64,000 nt of DNA from Cryobacterium roopkundense. GTDB lineage: Bacteria; Actinomycetota; Actinomycetes; Actinomycetales; Microbacteriaceae. This document shows, piece by piece, positions 30,158-38,783 of this stretch. Position 1 is the stretch's first letter; every line of letters starts with the position of its first letter. The notes below the pieces were generated by a model. The model had not been told where the DNA came from, ran no database searches, and saw only the letters and a list, made by a program, of their open reading frames with translations. Both the position numbers and the translations under genes were made by a program. Location: NCBI RefSeq assembly GCF_014200405.1, contig NZ_JACHBQ010000001.1, positions 4,388,430 to 4,452,429 of the forward strand. The letters are read 5' to 3'.

Positions 30158-31643
30158 ATGTTAACGACGCAGAAGTCAGGTTCCGAGGTGGTCGCCCTAC
30201 TGGAGAGGGCAGACGCCTCGGCAGCTGCTGCGTTGGCGGAGGTGAACTTCCAGCAGTTCACCGGGGATGAGGCCCTGGCCGTGATGGCGGCGGTGGAAAA
30301 GCTGGGGCGCCGGGCGGATGGGGCGAGGGTGGCGTCGGCGACAGACGTGGCCAGCCGGGCGGATTCGGCCCTGGGTCATGAGTCCCTGGCGTATAAGAAC
30401 GGATGCCGGGGTAAGTACGAGCTGATCACCGCAGTGACACGCATCTCGGGTTCGGAGGCGAAGCGGCGGATGCGGCTCGGCGGCCTGGTCACCGGGGCCG
30501 CGACCGCCGCCAGCGGGCTGCTGGGGCAGGAGGTGCCGGTGCAGCATCCCGCGGTCGCCGAGGGGCTCGCGTCGGGAGAGTTGGGGGTGGATGCGTCGGA
30601 GGTGATCGTGACCGCCCTCGAACCTCTGTCGCGGCGGGTCGCTCCGGCGGACCTGGATCGGGCGGAGCGGGCGCTGGTGGCGTCGGCGACGGGAGCGATC
30701 ACGCCCGAGACCGAGGGACTGCCGGGGGCGGGGATCGCATTCTCCGCCGACCTCATCCGGGCGCAGGCCCACGAATGGGAAGCCCGCCTCGACCCCGACG
30801 GCGCCGCCCCCAGTGACGATACGACGGCGGCCAAAAGCACCGTCGGGTTCGGCCGGCTCAAGGCTGGCCTCTATCCCTTGCGGGGCGGGGTGACGCCGGA
30901 GCTCAAGGGCATCATGGACGGCATCTTCAACACGTTCCTCTCCGCCCACGCCGCTCCCGCTTTCCCCAGTGCTGAGCAGCAGGCGTTGATCGAAGCGGGA
31001 GAGCTGATTCCCGGGGCGGAGGAGTTCGACGACCCGCGCACTGGCGGTGAGAAGCGAGCGGATATTCTCCGGGGCGTGTTCGAGTCGAAGGCGCGGGACG
31101 CGAAGACACCGAGCATGGGCGGGGCGGCGCCCGTGGTGATGGTGCACGTGAATGCCAGGGATTTGAAGAGCGGCCAGGGCGTCGGGTGGGTCGACGGAGT
31201 GGAGGCCCCGATCTCCCTCCTTACTGTGCGGCAGAAGATGTGCGCCGGCGGGTATCAGAACGTGATCCTCGGGGAGAACGGGGAAGTGCTCCGACTCGGT
31301 GAGAAGAAACGGTTCTTCACCCCCGCCCAGCGCCGGGCCATCGCAGCCCGCGACGGAGGCTGCATTATGGTCTCGACAGGCTCGACCCGAGCCAGTCTAA
31401 GGAGCGGCGGCGTGGTGCGAAGTTCACCACGTGATCCCGTGGCAGCACCACGGAAAGACCGACATAGACAACGGAACTTTGCTCTGCTGGTACCACCATG
31501 CCACCATCGACACCTCCGGGTGGGAGATACGCATGGTGCGAGGCCGTCCCGAGGTGCGAGGTCCGGTACTCTTCGACCCCACCCGCACCTGGCGGCCCGC
31601 CGCCACCCACCGCGCCAATACGGCCAGCCGAGCGTCGCGCTAA
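30158..31643 (+). pseudogene. 13E12/DUF222 HNH endonuclease gene, frameshifted
   Basis: The first about 405 residues form an intact DUF222 domain ending RRAIAARDGGCI, the start of an HNH nuclease domain. The expected CxxPGC...P..W segment is then missing, and the rest of the HNH domain (WCEVHHVIPWQHHGKT, CWYHHATID) continues in another frame from 31413 to the stop at 31643. The break contains GGTCTCGACAGGCTCGACC-like REP sequence. The gene therefore lacks a working nuclease. ATG 30158 has GGGAG upstream, with ATG 30131 as an alternative. 13E12 genes are repetitive in actinobacterial genomes, and recombination with a REP copy may have caused the break. Confidence 0.85.
31370..31412. repeat. 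REP-like insertion breaking the HNH gene
   Basis: The stretch starting GGTCTCGACAGGCTCGACCC at 31371 matches the Microbacteriaceae-type intergenic palindromic repeat also seen at 33140-33212 and 34516-34556. It replaces the expected CxxPGC coding segment of the HNH domain and shifts the frame. Confidence 0.6.
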
Positions 31644-31731
31644 AAGTGTGCCCGGTGCAGCGTTGCAGGATCGGCTCGCGGGGTCTCTGTAATGGTTATA
31701 GCTGGTCTGGTTATCAGCTGGCAGGCTGGTC

Positions 31732-31950
31732 TTGATTCGTGTGGGTTGCGTGACTCTTTTGGTCTCTGACCCTCTTCACGGAGGTGTCTTCGTCTCGACA
31801 TGTCCGCTCCACGCATCGAATCGAGGCCGGCCTGTGACCCTCAGAGTGACTTGATTAGAAGCCTGTCCGTACCCCCAACAGGGTCGTGACTCATTACAGA
31901 GATGTTCTCCGAGGAACCCCAGACCGGCACGACATAACACCCATCGAAGG
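31732..31950 (+). ncRNA. candidate bridge RNA of IS110 element 1
   Basis: IS110-family elements of this layout encode a structured bridge RNA in the non-coding leader before the transposase, which pairs with both donor and target DNA. This leader is untranslated, carries CGTCTCGACATG at 31791-31802, which resembles the REP target GGTCTCGACAAGCTCGACC, and shares blocks with the leader of element 2 (GACTTGATTAGAAGC against GACTTAATAGGAGC). The RNA ends are not known. Confidence 0.45.
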
Positions 31951-31957
31951 AGTTATC

Positions 31958-33004
31958 GTGACCATGGTCTCACAGCAGTTCAGTTATGTCATCGGGGTGG
32001 ATACCCATGCCAAGACACACACGCTGGTCGCCCTCGACCATCTGGGCGGGAAACACGGCACCGCGCAAACATTCCCGACAACTCCGCCCGGACTCAAACG
32101 GGCTCAGGCGTGGATCGAACGCGAAACAACAGGGCCGGTTTTGGTGGCCATGGAGGGCACCGGGTCCTACGGAGCCCAGTTCTGCGACCTCCTGACGGCC
32201 GCCGGCGTGCGCGTCACCGAAACCAGGCCGCCCAAGCGCGGCGTTCGCCGGGCCGGCAAAACCGACCCCATCGACGCAGAGCACGCCGCCCGCTACGCCC
32301 TCGCCCTGCCAATGGAGCACCTCATCACGCCCCGCAACCACGCTGGGCACCACGCAGCCTTGACGGTGCTACTGACCGCGCGCGCCGCCCTCAAGAAGGC
32401 CCACAGCGCCTCCAACAACCGCCTCACAGCGCTGCTGCGCGGGTACGGTTTCGGCCTGGACGTTCGCCTGGCCCTCACCGCCGAGCAAGTCAAAGTCGTC
32501 GCAGCCTGGCGCGCCCATCGAAACGATGACGTCGGCATGGTCACCATCCGCGCCGAGGCTGCCCGCGAAGCGCGAGAGATCCTCAGCCGTCAAGCCGAGC
32601 TCACGGCGAACGAGAAGGGCCTCCTCAAGCACGTGAAAGCCCTCGCCCCCTACCTGCTGCTTGAGCACGGCGTCGGCGCGATCGTCGCCGCGCAGCTGAT
32701 CGTGTCGTGGTCGCACCAGGGACGCATCCGCTCCGAGGCCGCGTTCGCCCGCTTCGCGGGCATCGCGCCCATCCCCGCGTCATCGGGCAACACCATCCGC
32801 TACCGTCTGCACCGCGGCGGCGACCGGGCGCTCAACACCGCCATCTGGGTCACCACGTTCTACCGCTACCACCACGACCCGGCGACCGCCGCCTACGTCG
32901 AGAAACGGACGAAGGAAGGCAAGACACCCAAAGAAATCCAACGCGTCCTGAAACGCTACATCGCCCGGCACCTGTTCCGCGTCCTCGATAACCACACCAT
33001 CTAA
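31958..33004 (+). CDS. IS110-family transposase (element 1)
   Basis: A 348-residue DEDD recombinase. The N-terminal RuvC-like domain shows IGVDTHAKTH (Asp), VAMEGTGSYGA (Glu) and KTDPIDAEHAAR (Asp pair). The C-terminal transposase_20 domain shows VGAIVAAQLI, FAGIAPIPASSG with the conserved Ser, and YRLHRGGDRALN. It appears intact. GTG 31958 has GAAGGAG at five bases. An open frame further up lies in the non-coding leader and is not used. It acts with a bridge RNA to insert the element. Confidence 0.93.
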   Translation: MTMVSQQFSYVIGVDTHAKTHTLVALDHLGGKHGTAQTFPTTPPGLKRAQAWIERETTGPVLVAMEGTGSYGAQFCDLLTAAGVRVTETRPPKRGVRRAGKTDPIDAEHAARYALALPMEHLITPRNHAGHHAALTVLLTARAALKKAHSASNNRLTALLRGYGFGLDVRLALTAEQVKVVAAWRAHRNDDVGMVTIRAEAAREAREILSRQAELTANEKGLLKHVKALAPYLLLEHGVGAIVAAQLIVSWSHQGRIRSEAAFARFAGIAPIPASSGNTIRYRLHRGGDRALNTAIWVTTFYRYHHDPATAAYVEKRTKEGKTPKEIQRVLKRYIARHLFRVLDNHTI

Positions 33005-33114
33005 AACGTCACCACCGCCCAGCGGACAGGCCATCTTCGACGGCCCGCCCGCCACCCTCACGCGCCCAAAAACACGCCACACGACTCACAAAACATCATC
33101 AAAAAAGACCTCAA

Positions 33115-33234
33115 CAGCTTGACAACTCCCATAGAAGCGTCGAGACACGCCGTAGACGGCGTTCCTCGACCAGCGGGTGAGGAGCGACCAGCGGGGTGAA
33201 GAAGGGTCTCGATGCTCCTATAGATGTCAAGCTG
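33115..33234. repeat. REP sequence between two inverted IS110 tails
   Basis: This 120-base block is a large imperfect palindrome: CAGCTTGACA at 33115-33124 and TGTCAAGCTG at 33225-33234 are the tails of the two IS110 elements. Between them, 33140-33212 is a REP-type repeat (TCGAGACACGCCGTAGACGG..., CTCGACCAGCGGG, ending GGGTCTCGA) with its own small hairpin ACGCCG/CGGCGT. Confidence 0.7.
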
Positions 33235-34294
33235 AGATTGCGGCTTGTTGGTGGCGTTCTCTGATGGTGATGAGGATTTGGAATATCTCTCGGGCGACGT
33301 AGCGTTTGAGGAGGCGCATGGCCTCGCGTTTGGTCTTTCCGCGGGCGAGGGCTTTGACTACGTAGTCGCGGGTTTTCTCGTGGGATTTCATCCTGACCAT
33401 GACGATTCGGTAGGCCGCTGAGTTGCCTTGGCGGTGGCCGCCGCGGTTCAATCGGTGTCGGTTGGTCTTGCCGGATGAGGCTTGGATTGGGGCGGTGCCG
33501 ATGAGGTGTGCGAAGGCGGATTCGTTGTTGAGGCGGTCGACGTTTTCGCCGGCGACGATCAGCATTGTCGCGGCGACGTCCGGTCCAACGCCGTGCACGG
33601 CGAGAAGTTCCGGGGCGTGCTCTTTTACGATGGCGCCGAGGCGTTTCATCAGCCGGTCGGCTTCTTTGAGCAACTCCAAATAGCGTTTGCCGAGGGAGCG
33701 GAGGACGTTCTTCGTTTCGGTCATGACGAGGTCGTCGGCCTTGCGCACGGGGATCTTTGAGCAGCGCAGCGCCAGGTTCTTCGCCTTGAGTTTCGCGAGG
33801 CTCACGCGCAGGTCTGCGGGCGCGCTGACGATCAGGCATTGCAACTGATTCATGCTCTCGGTGCGCTGTTTGACTAGCAAGCGGCGGGAGGTGCGGAGCA
33901 CGCGCAGGGCCTCCACGAATCCGTCCTGGGTCTTCGGGACGGCGGTGGCGAGCTCGTTGAGGACGGCGCGGGCCGCGTTGTAAGCGTCGATCTGGTCGGT
34001 CTTGCCGCGCAGGCGCCGCAGCTGCTTATCCGGCGCGATTAAGTCGATGACGGGGATGCCACGGCGGGTGAGTTCGCGGGTGAGGCCGGCGCCGTAGGAC
34101 CCGGTCCCCTCGACGCCGGCGCGGCCGATCCGGCCGACGCCGGTCGCCCAGGCGATGAGGTCGGAGTACCCGGCGGAGGTGGCGTCGAACTTCCGGTCGG
34201 CGATCGATTTTCCGACGTGGTTGATCACCGCCGCGTGATGAAAATCTTTGTGCGTATCGACGCCGAGGATCAGATCCTTGCGGGAATAGGTCAT
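33227..34294 (-). CDS. IS110-family transposase (element 2)
   Basis: A 355-residue intact DEDD recombinase, only distantly similar to element 1. RuvC-like motifs: LGVDTHKDFH, GVEGTGSYGA, KTDQIDAYNAAR. C-terminal part: VGPDVAATMLI, IGTAPIQASSGKT with the conserved Ser, and HRLNRGGHRQGN. Its stop lies inside the conserved tail motif TGTCAAGCTG. Start ATG 34294 has GAAGGG upstream. Confidence 0.93.
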   Translation of the reverse strand: MTYSRKDLILGVDTHKDFHHAAVINHVGKSIADRKFDATSAGYSDLIAWATGVGRIGRAGVEGTGSYGAGLTRELTRRGIPVIDLIAPDKQLRRLRGKTDQIDAYNAARAVLNELATAVPKTQDGFVEALRVLRTSRRLLVKQRTESMNQLQCLIVSAPADLRVSLAKLKAKNLALRCSKIPVRKADDLVMTETKNVLRSLGKRYLELLKEADRLMKRLGAIVKEHAPELLAVHGVGPDVAATMLIVAGENVDRLNNESAFAHLIGTAPIQASSGKTNRHRLNRGGHRQGNSAAYRIVMVRMKSHEKTRDYVVKALARGKTKREAMRLLKRYVAREIFQILITIRERHQQAAISA

Positions 34295-34299
34295 GCTGA

Positions 34300-34515
34300 A
34301 TACAGCCCTTCTGTTTGAGGGTCAGTGTTCAGGGGCACCGTCAGACAAGTCAGTGAAGAGGCTGGAGTCAAGCTCCTATTAAGTCATGGTGGTGCTCCCG
34401 AACGCGACAATGCGTGCGGGGGCTGGACACCGGTCGACGCATCGAGACAAAGACAACCGAAGCGTCAGACAAGCTCCGAGTCAGACCGGGCCAACCCCCT
34501 GCAACCATCATCACT
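34300..34515 (-). ncRNA. candidate bridge RNA of IS110 element 2
   Basis: The non-coding leader before the transposase (read on the minus strand) carries GTCTCGATGCGTCGACC (34432-34448), which closely resembles the reconstructed insertion target GTCTCGACAAGCTCGACC: the same two outer halves with a different centre. That is what a target-binding loop would look like. Blocks such as GACTTAATAGGAGC recur in the leader of element 1. Ends and structure are not determined. Confidence 0.5.
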
Positions 34516-34560
34516 GACAAGCTCGACCAGCGGAGGAGGGGGCTCGACCAGCGGAAGCGG
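34516..34560. repeat. REP-type repeat at the head of IS110 element 2
   Basis: Contains GACAAGCTCGACCAGCGG and, 24 bases on, a second CTCGACCAGCGG. The first is the right half of the REP split by IS110 element 2. Confidence 0.65.
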
Positions 34561-34571
34561 ACCCGCGGCGG

Positions 34572-35876
34572 TCAGGACACGAGGGTCTCGCACAGCCAGA
34601 GGGCCGGCCAGGCCGCGGCCAGCACGATGGCGAGATACACGAAGTTGCGGCGGGTAAGCGCAATACTGTCGATACCGTAGCGCCCGTGCAGAAACATGGT
34701 GAGTCCGGTGAGTGGCCCGACCGAGGTGGATACTCCCCAGCCTATCGATGCCGCAAGCACGAACAGTGTGGGATCGGGATTGAGTGGCAACGCGATCGCC
34801 GCCACCACGGCAACCGACACCACCGGGTGCACGCCGATCAGGGCGAAGAGCACCATCACTACGAGGCAAGCCCAGGCCACAGGCACCGTGAAACTCGTGA
34901 AAGGCAGGCCAATCGAGACCATCGGGAACAGTACCCGCAGCCCGACAGCGAGGATGCCCGCCGACGCGAAAAGCGTCACCTCGCCGCGCAGGTTCGGCAG
35001 GTCATAGCGAGCGTGGCGGGCGAGCCGGCGCAGGGCACCGTTCGGCTTCTGCAGCAGCAAACCGACGAGCGTCACGGCGAGAGCAGCGAGAAGCACGATG
35101 CGAGGAACCGGAACCTCGGGCCAAACTTGGTGCGCAAGCACGACGAGCGCCACGAGCGCGAGCGGAATGCGAATAAGTGCCCAGCCGAGCGTATATCCCG
35201 TGTAGCCGCGCAGGTCGGATCCCCACATGCGAAAGATGTCGAAGCAGCTCAGACAGATCGCGACGAGGGCCAGAGGCAAGCCCACCAGAATGAGCACGAG
35301 GCTGTTCGCACCGGGAACCAGGGAGGTGGCCGCCGCAGCGGCCGCCCAGAAGGGAGACCAGAAGGCCGCCGCCGAGTAGGCGCGGGACAGCATGGCAGCA
35401 TCGGGCAGGCGGAGCTTGGACGAGCCGCGCAGGTGGTCGCCCACGATACCGACGGCCCCGAGGTTGATCACAGCGCCGAGGGCGTGGGTGGCGACTGCCG
35501 TGCGCACCACGGCGGGGGCGCCGCGCAGTCTGCTGCGCGTCTCGGTGGGAACGGGAGTGACCAGCCGCAGAAACGACACGGCTGTGAGCATGCCGATCAG
35601 GTCCTGGTTGACCGACAACGCGCTGAGGGTCGTGACCTCGCCCCCGAGGGCCAGCCCGATGATCAGGGAGGCGATGCCCAGGAGCATGAGGATGCTCGCA
35701 ACAATCCGCTGGGTGCGCGCCACGAGCACGAGCCCCACGGCCGCGCAACCGAGCGTGAGCGCCCCCGCCACGAGAGTGATCTGCGGCCAGACAGCGGATG
35801 CCCCCACCGTCACGATCACACCGCTGACCAGCAGCGCATAGGCGAAGCCCCACCCACCCCCGCCTCGAACTGTCAC
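34572..35876 (-). CDS. permease-like multi-pass membrane protein
   Basis: A 434-residue protein with about eleven or twelve hydrophobic helices spread over its whole length. The two-half arrangement with re-entrant-looking loops (ALGAVINLGAVGIVGDHL, and GWGVSTSVGPLTGLTMFLHGRYGI near the C-terminus) recalls anion/citrate-type (IT superfamily) permeases, but no family signature is certain. Substrate unknown. GTG or ATG starts are possible near 35876. It is divergent from the padR gene, whose operator-like repeat lies between them. Confidence 0.65.
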   Translation of the reverse strand: MTVRGGGGWGFAYALLVSGVIVTVGASAVWPQITLVAGALTLGCAAVGLVLVARTQRIVASILMLLGIASLIIGLALGGEVTTLSALSVNQDLIGMLTAVSFLRLVTPVPTETRSRLRGAPAVVRTAVATHALGAVINLGAVGIVGDHLRGSSKLRLPDAAMLSRAYSAAAFWSPFWAAAAAATSLVPGANSLVLILVGLPLALVAICLSCFDIFRMWGSDLRGYTGYTLGWALIRIPLALVALVVLAHQVWPEVPVPRIVLLAALAVTLVGLLLQKPNGALRRLARHARYDLPNLRGEVTLFASAGILAVGLRVLFPMVSIGLPFTSFTVPVAWACLVVMVLFALIGVHPVVSVAVVAAIALPLNPDPTLFVLAASIGWGVSTSVGPLTGLTMFLHGRYGIDSIALTRRNFVYLAIVLAAAWPALWLCETLVS

Positions 35877-35920
35877 CGCTGAAATCTATCGCACGAGAGC
35901 CGATCCTCATCACGGCACGC

Positions 35921-35948
35921 ACCTTGCCACTAACGTGCCAAGCAAGGT
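35921..35948. promoter_or_regulatory. candidate PadR operator
   Basis: ACCTTGC at 35921-35927 and GCAAGGT at 35942-35948 form a perfect 7-base inverted repeat with a 14-base spacer, directly before the padR start. PadR repressors bind repeats of this kind. It also lies in the upstream region of the divergent permease-like gene. Confidence 0.5.
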
Positions 35949-35960
35949 AGTGTGACGGCC

Positions 35961-36299
35961 ATGAACGTCGATGTGGGAGCACAACTCCGCAAGGGAGTAG
36001 TGGAGTCCTGCGTATTGGGGCTGCTGGACCAGCAACCGATGTACGGCTGGCAGCTGTCCGAAACGCTCATCCGGCACAACCTGATCGCCAGCATCGGCAC
36101 TCTGTACCCGATGCTGTCCCGTCTGCGCAGTCAGGGTCTAGTCACTACCTATGAGGAGGCCTCGGACGCCGGTCCAACGCGCAAGTACTACCGGCTCACG
36201 CCCGACGGGACTGATCACCTGCGGAATTTTCGCCTGCAATGGCAACCCTTTGCCCGCACGGTGGGCGAGATCGTCGGAAAGGACGAAACCCATGACTAA
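35961..36299 (+). CDS. PadR-family transcriptional regulator
   Basis: A 112-residue winged-helix regulator: LRKGVVESCVLGLLDQQPMYGWQL is the PadR N-terminal block (seen in part), with SIGTLYPMLSRLRSQGLV as recognition helix and wing. Start ATG 35961 is likely. GTG 35952 is an alternative in frame. It overlaps the following HAAS-domain gene by eight bases, a very common pairing in which the membrane protein and PadR form one regulatory unit. Confidence 0.92.
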   Translation: MNVDVGAQLRKGVVESCVLGLLDQQPMYGWQLSETLIRHNLIASIGTLYPMLSRLRSQGLVTTYEEASDAGPTRKYYRLTPDGTDHLRNFRLQWQPFARTVGEIVGKDETHD

Positions 36300-36891
36300 A
36301 TCGTCAACGAACGCGCCGATCCGCGCCTACCTTGCTGAGCTTGACGCTGCCCTCGCGGACCTGCCCTCTGATGTGCGTCGAGGGATCCTCGAGGGGGTCG
36401 GCGAAGAGCTCCGCGGGTTGAGCGAGTCAGACACTGTCCGTCGAATTCAACAACTCGGCCACCCCGCGTTCATCGCATCCCAGGCGCGCGCCGAGGCCGG
36501 CTTGAGCGAAAGTGACGCAGCGGATGCCACACGAGAATTGTCTGACCCGGCCTGGTTTCCCGTCGTGGCTGCGCTCCTGGTCATGGTCGGCGGAGTCCTG
36601 ATTCCCTTCGTGGGCGCGATCGCCGGGCTCGTGATGGTCTGGTTCTCCCGCACCTGGACGCGAGCCGAGAAGTGGGTCGCCACCCTCACCCCTGTGGTGG
36701 CCGTTGTGCTCGCCGTCCTGCTTGCCGCTGCCGCGGCCCTGTCGTCGCGTCAGGACGTCTCCCCAAGTGGTGACGTGCACAATCCGCTGGTCCCCGCCCT
36801 CTTCGACGCGGTCTGGTCGAGCCTGCTCATGGTCCTCGTGGTGCAGGTATTCGTGGGTATTTGGCTGCTCGTGCGAGCCCGGGCCCGGTAG
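36292..36891 (+). CDS. HAAS/DUF1700-like membrane protein
   Basis: A 199-residue protein: the N-terminal soluble HAAS-type helical domain (YLAELDAALADLPSDVRRGIL... then GHPAFIASQARAEAG, residues about 10-70) is followed by four transmembrane helices. Such proteins follow padR genes and are thought to be part of the same circuit. Start ATG 36292 lies within the end of padR, implying translational coupling. Confidence 0.8.
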   Translation: MTKSSTNAPIRAYLAELDAALADLPSDVRRGILEGVGEELRGLSESDTVRRIQQLGHPAFIASQARAEAGLSESDAADATRELSDPAWFPVVAALLVMVGGVLIPFVGAIAGLVMVWFSRTWTRAEKWVATLTPVVAVVLAVLLAAAAALSSRQDVSPSGDVHNPLVPALFDAVWSSLLMVLVVQVFVGIWLLVRARAR

Positions 36892-37014
36892 GGAGGCGCA
36901 GGCGCCGCGAAGTGAGCGCAGCCTGTCCTGTGTAGCGGTTCCGGGCGCATCCATTTAGCGTGAGCTATGCACTCGTGAATCCGTGGGCGCCCACCCGATG
37001 CTTCAAGGAGAACC

Positions 37015-37509
37015 ATGTTCGATACCTTCTTCGGTCTTCCGATGCATCCTCTCGTTGTTCACGCGACAGAAGTCATCGTGCCGACCGCCGCGCTCGTCGT
37101 GCTTCTCGTCGCCGTCTGGCCGCGGTTTCGCCGTTGGGCGCGTTTCCTGCCGCTGGGACTTGCCCTCGCTGCGCTCGTTCTCGTGCCCATCTCCACCGAA
37201 ACCGGGGAGGCGCTGGAGGCGCGGGTCGGCGACTCCGCGCTGATCGAGATCCACTCCGAGCTGGCCGAGGGCCTGCTGCCCTGGGTGATCGGCCTGGTCG
37301 TGGTCGCCGGCGTGATGCTGTGGCGCAGCTATGTGGACCGCGCGCCGCGTCGAACTCCGAAGTGGATTGCCATTGCCATCATCGCTGCGGCCGTCATCAC
37401 GTCCACCGGAACGATGGTGCAGGCCATCCGAATCGGACACAGCGGCGCTACCGCGGTGTGGCAGGAAGACATGGGCACGACGCCGGCCCCGTCGGGCGAC
37501 TCCGACTAG
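37015..37509 (+). CDS. DUF2231 membrane protein
   Basis: A 164-residue protein with four transmembrane helices and the family opening FGLPMHPLVVHAT, whose two His residues may bind metal or haem. Another His pair (EIHSEL, IGHSGA) fits with this. AAGGAG precedes ATG 37015. It is convergent with the Dyp peroxidase gene. DUF2231 proteins are often near redox or haem genes, but their role is unknown. Confidence 0.85.
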   Translation: MFDTFFGLPMHPLVVHATEVIVPTAALVVLLVAVWPRFRRWARFLPLGLALAALVLVPISTETGEALEARVGDSALIEIHSELAEGLLPWVIGLVVVAGVMLWRSYVDRAPRRTPKWIAIAIIAAAVITSTGTMVQAIRIGHSGATAVWQEDMGTTPAPSGDSD

Positions 37510-37553
37510 ATTTCCGCCGGGGCCGCCCGTGATCCACTCGCTCCGTGCTTCAC

Positions 37554-38783
37554 TCAGAAGAGGGTGTCGCCGATGTAGCGCCCGGCGGCACAGCCGGGCG
37601 GGATCGCGAACACGGCCGACCCGATGGGGGCTATCCACTCGTTCATGAGGTCGAGTGCGTCCAGTCGCCGCTGGATAGGAACGAACTGGGCGTCGACATC
37701 CGCCTGGAACGTGACGAACAGCAGGCCGGAGTTCGACACGCTCGAGCCCGTCGGGCCTTCGTCGTAGTTGTAGCCGCGGCGAAGGAAGCGCTCGGCCGGG
37801 TTCTCGGACCGGGCGCGCCGCATGTGTGAGAACTCGGGGATGACGGGAAAACCGATCGCCGTCTTCGCCTCGAAGTCGGGGGCATCCGCTTCCTGGGTGC
37901 CGGTGAGGGGTGCGCCGTTGGCCAGGGTGCGACCAACGGATGCCTCCCGGCCGGAGCGATCGAGCTTGTCCCACTTGTCGAGGTTCATGCAGATGCGTCG
38001 CAGCACGAAACCGGTGCCGCCGTGTAGCCAAGCCGGGTTGGCTGCCGTGCCCCACACCAGGTTTTCGAAGTCGGTCGTGCCAGGCACGAGGTTGACGGTG
38101 CCGTCCACCTGACCGAAGAGATTGCGCATGGTCGTGCCCGGCTTCACGGAACCGGGCGCGCGCCGAAAGCCGGACTGTACCCAGCGCACGGACGCGAAAG
38201 AGCGGCTGTCCTTGAGCAGCATTCGGGTGGCGTGCGCTACCGTGAGCGCGTCGTCGGCCGCGAACTGTATGAGAAGATCGCCGTCAGCCCAAGCCGGGTC
38301 GAGCCTGTCGACGCCGAACGCAGGCAGCGGTCGGAGCCAGCTCGGCACCGCGCCACCGGCGGCGGCCACGAGCCCGGGGCCGAAGCCAAAGGTGACGGTG
38401 AGCCGGGCCGGAGCCACGGCAAGTTCCGGCTCGGAGTCGGCCAGGGCAGGCGCGCCCTGGCTGAGCCGCGCGGCATCGCTCGTGAGGATGCGCATCATGC
38501 GGCGGAGCGTGGCCGCATCGGTTCCCGCGTTCAGGTCCAGGGAGAGCAGGGTCACCTGGGATTGGGGGACGGTGTCGATTCCGGCCTGGTGACGCCCATA
38601 AAACGGCACAACTTCGTTGCCGTTCAGGCCCGCGGGTGCCGCCGCGGGCGGTGTGGCGGATGCCTTCGCTGCCAGGTCGATGCCGATGGCGCCCACCGCG
38701 CCGATCCCGGCCGCTGCCCCGCCGAGCAGGAGGTGCCTCCGACTCAGACGACGACCAGCAGCAGCGTGCTTATCCACTTCCAT
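37554..38783 (-). CDS. efeB: Tat-exported Dyp-type haem peroxidase (EfeB-like)
   Basis: A 409-residue peroxidase with a twin-arginine signal (RRLSRRHLLLGGAAAG, residues about 11-26). The Dyp motif GxxDG is present as GQVDGTVN, together with RNLFG, and the axial-His region and Arg follow in the C-terminal half (GFVLRRICMNLDKW, FSHMRRARSEN). EfeB members take part in iron uptake with EfeU/EfeO, but those genes are not adjacent here. Instead it starts one base inside the end of the copper chaperone gene, so copper or redox duty is equally likely. Confidence 0.9.
   Translation of the reverse strand: MEVDKHAAAGRRLSRRHLLLGGAAAGIGAVGAIGIDLAAKASATPPAAAPAGLNGNEVVPFYGRHQAGIDTVPQSQVTLLSLDLNAGTDAATLRRMMRILTSDAARLSQGAPALADSEPELAVAPARLTVTFGFGPGLVAAAGGAVPSWLRPLPAFGVDRLDPAWADGDLLIQFAADDALTVAHATRMLLKDSRSFASVRWVQSGFRRAPGSVKPGTTMRNLFGQVDGTVNLVPGTTDFENLVWGTAANPAWLHGGTGFVLRRICMNLDKWDKLDRSGREASVGRTLANGAPLTGTQEADAPDFEAKTAIGFPVIPEFSHMRRARSENPAERFLRRGYNYDEGPTGSSVSNSGLLFVTFQADVDAQFVPIQRRLDALDLMNEWIAPIGSAVFAIPPGCAAGRYIGDTLF

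Larger units (their letters stand above)
31730..33141 (+). mobile_element. IS110-family insertion sequence (element 1)
   Basis: An about 1.4-kb element made of a 228-base leader, one transposase gene and a 137-base tail. Proposed ends are the TC at 31730-31731 and the TC at 33140-33141. The tail ends CAGCTTGACA...ATAGAAGC, nearly the same as the tail of element 2, and runs straight into TCGAGAC of a REP repeat. No terminal inverted repeats or target duplication are seen, as usual for IS110. The left end is less certain because the flank there is not a recognisable REP half. Confidence 0.7.
33211..34517 (-). mobile_element. IS110-family insertion sequence (element 2)
   Basis: An about 1.3-kb element on the minus strand. 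The ends are inferred from the flanks: GGGTCTC|GA to the left and GA|CAAGCTCGACCAGCGG to the right. Removing everything between restores GGTCTCGACAAGCTCGACC, an intact REP repeat. The dinucleotide GA (TC in element orientation) at both ends is the likely recombination core. No inverted ends. It is tail to tail with element 1. Confidence 0.78.

Noticed and set aside
30158..31735. Full-length 500-residue DUF222 protein read in one frame
   Set aside because: The last about 120 residues of that frame are out-of-frame sequence, while the true HNH end lies in another frame and stops at 31643.
37554..38783. Complete efeUOB iron-uptake operon
   Set aside because: Only the EfeB-like gene is present. 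Neighbours are DUF2231 and copper proteins.
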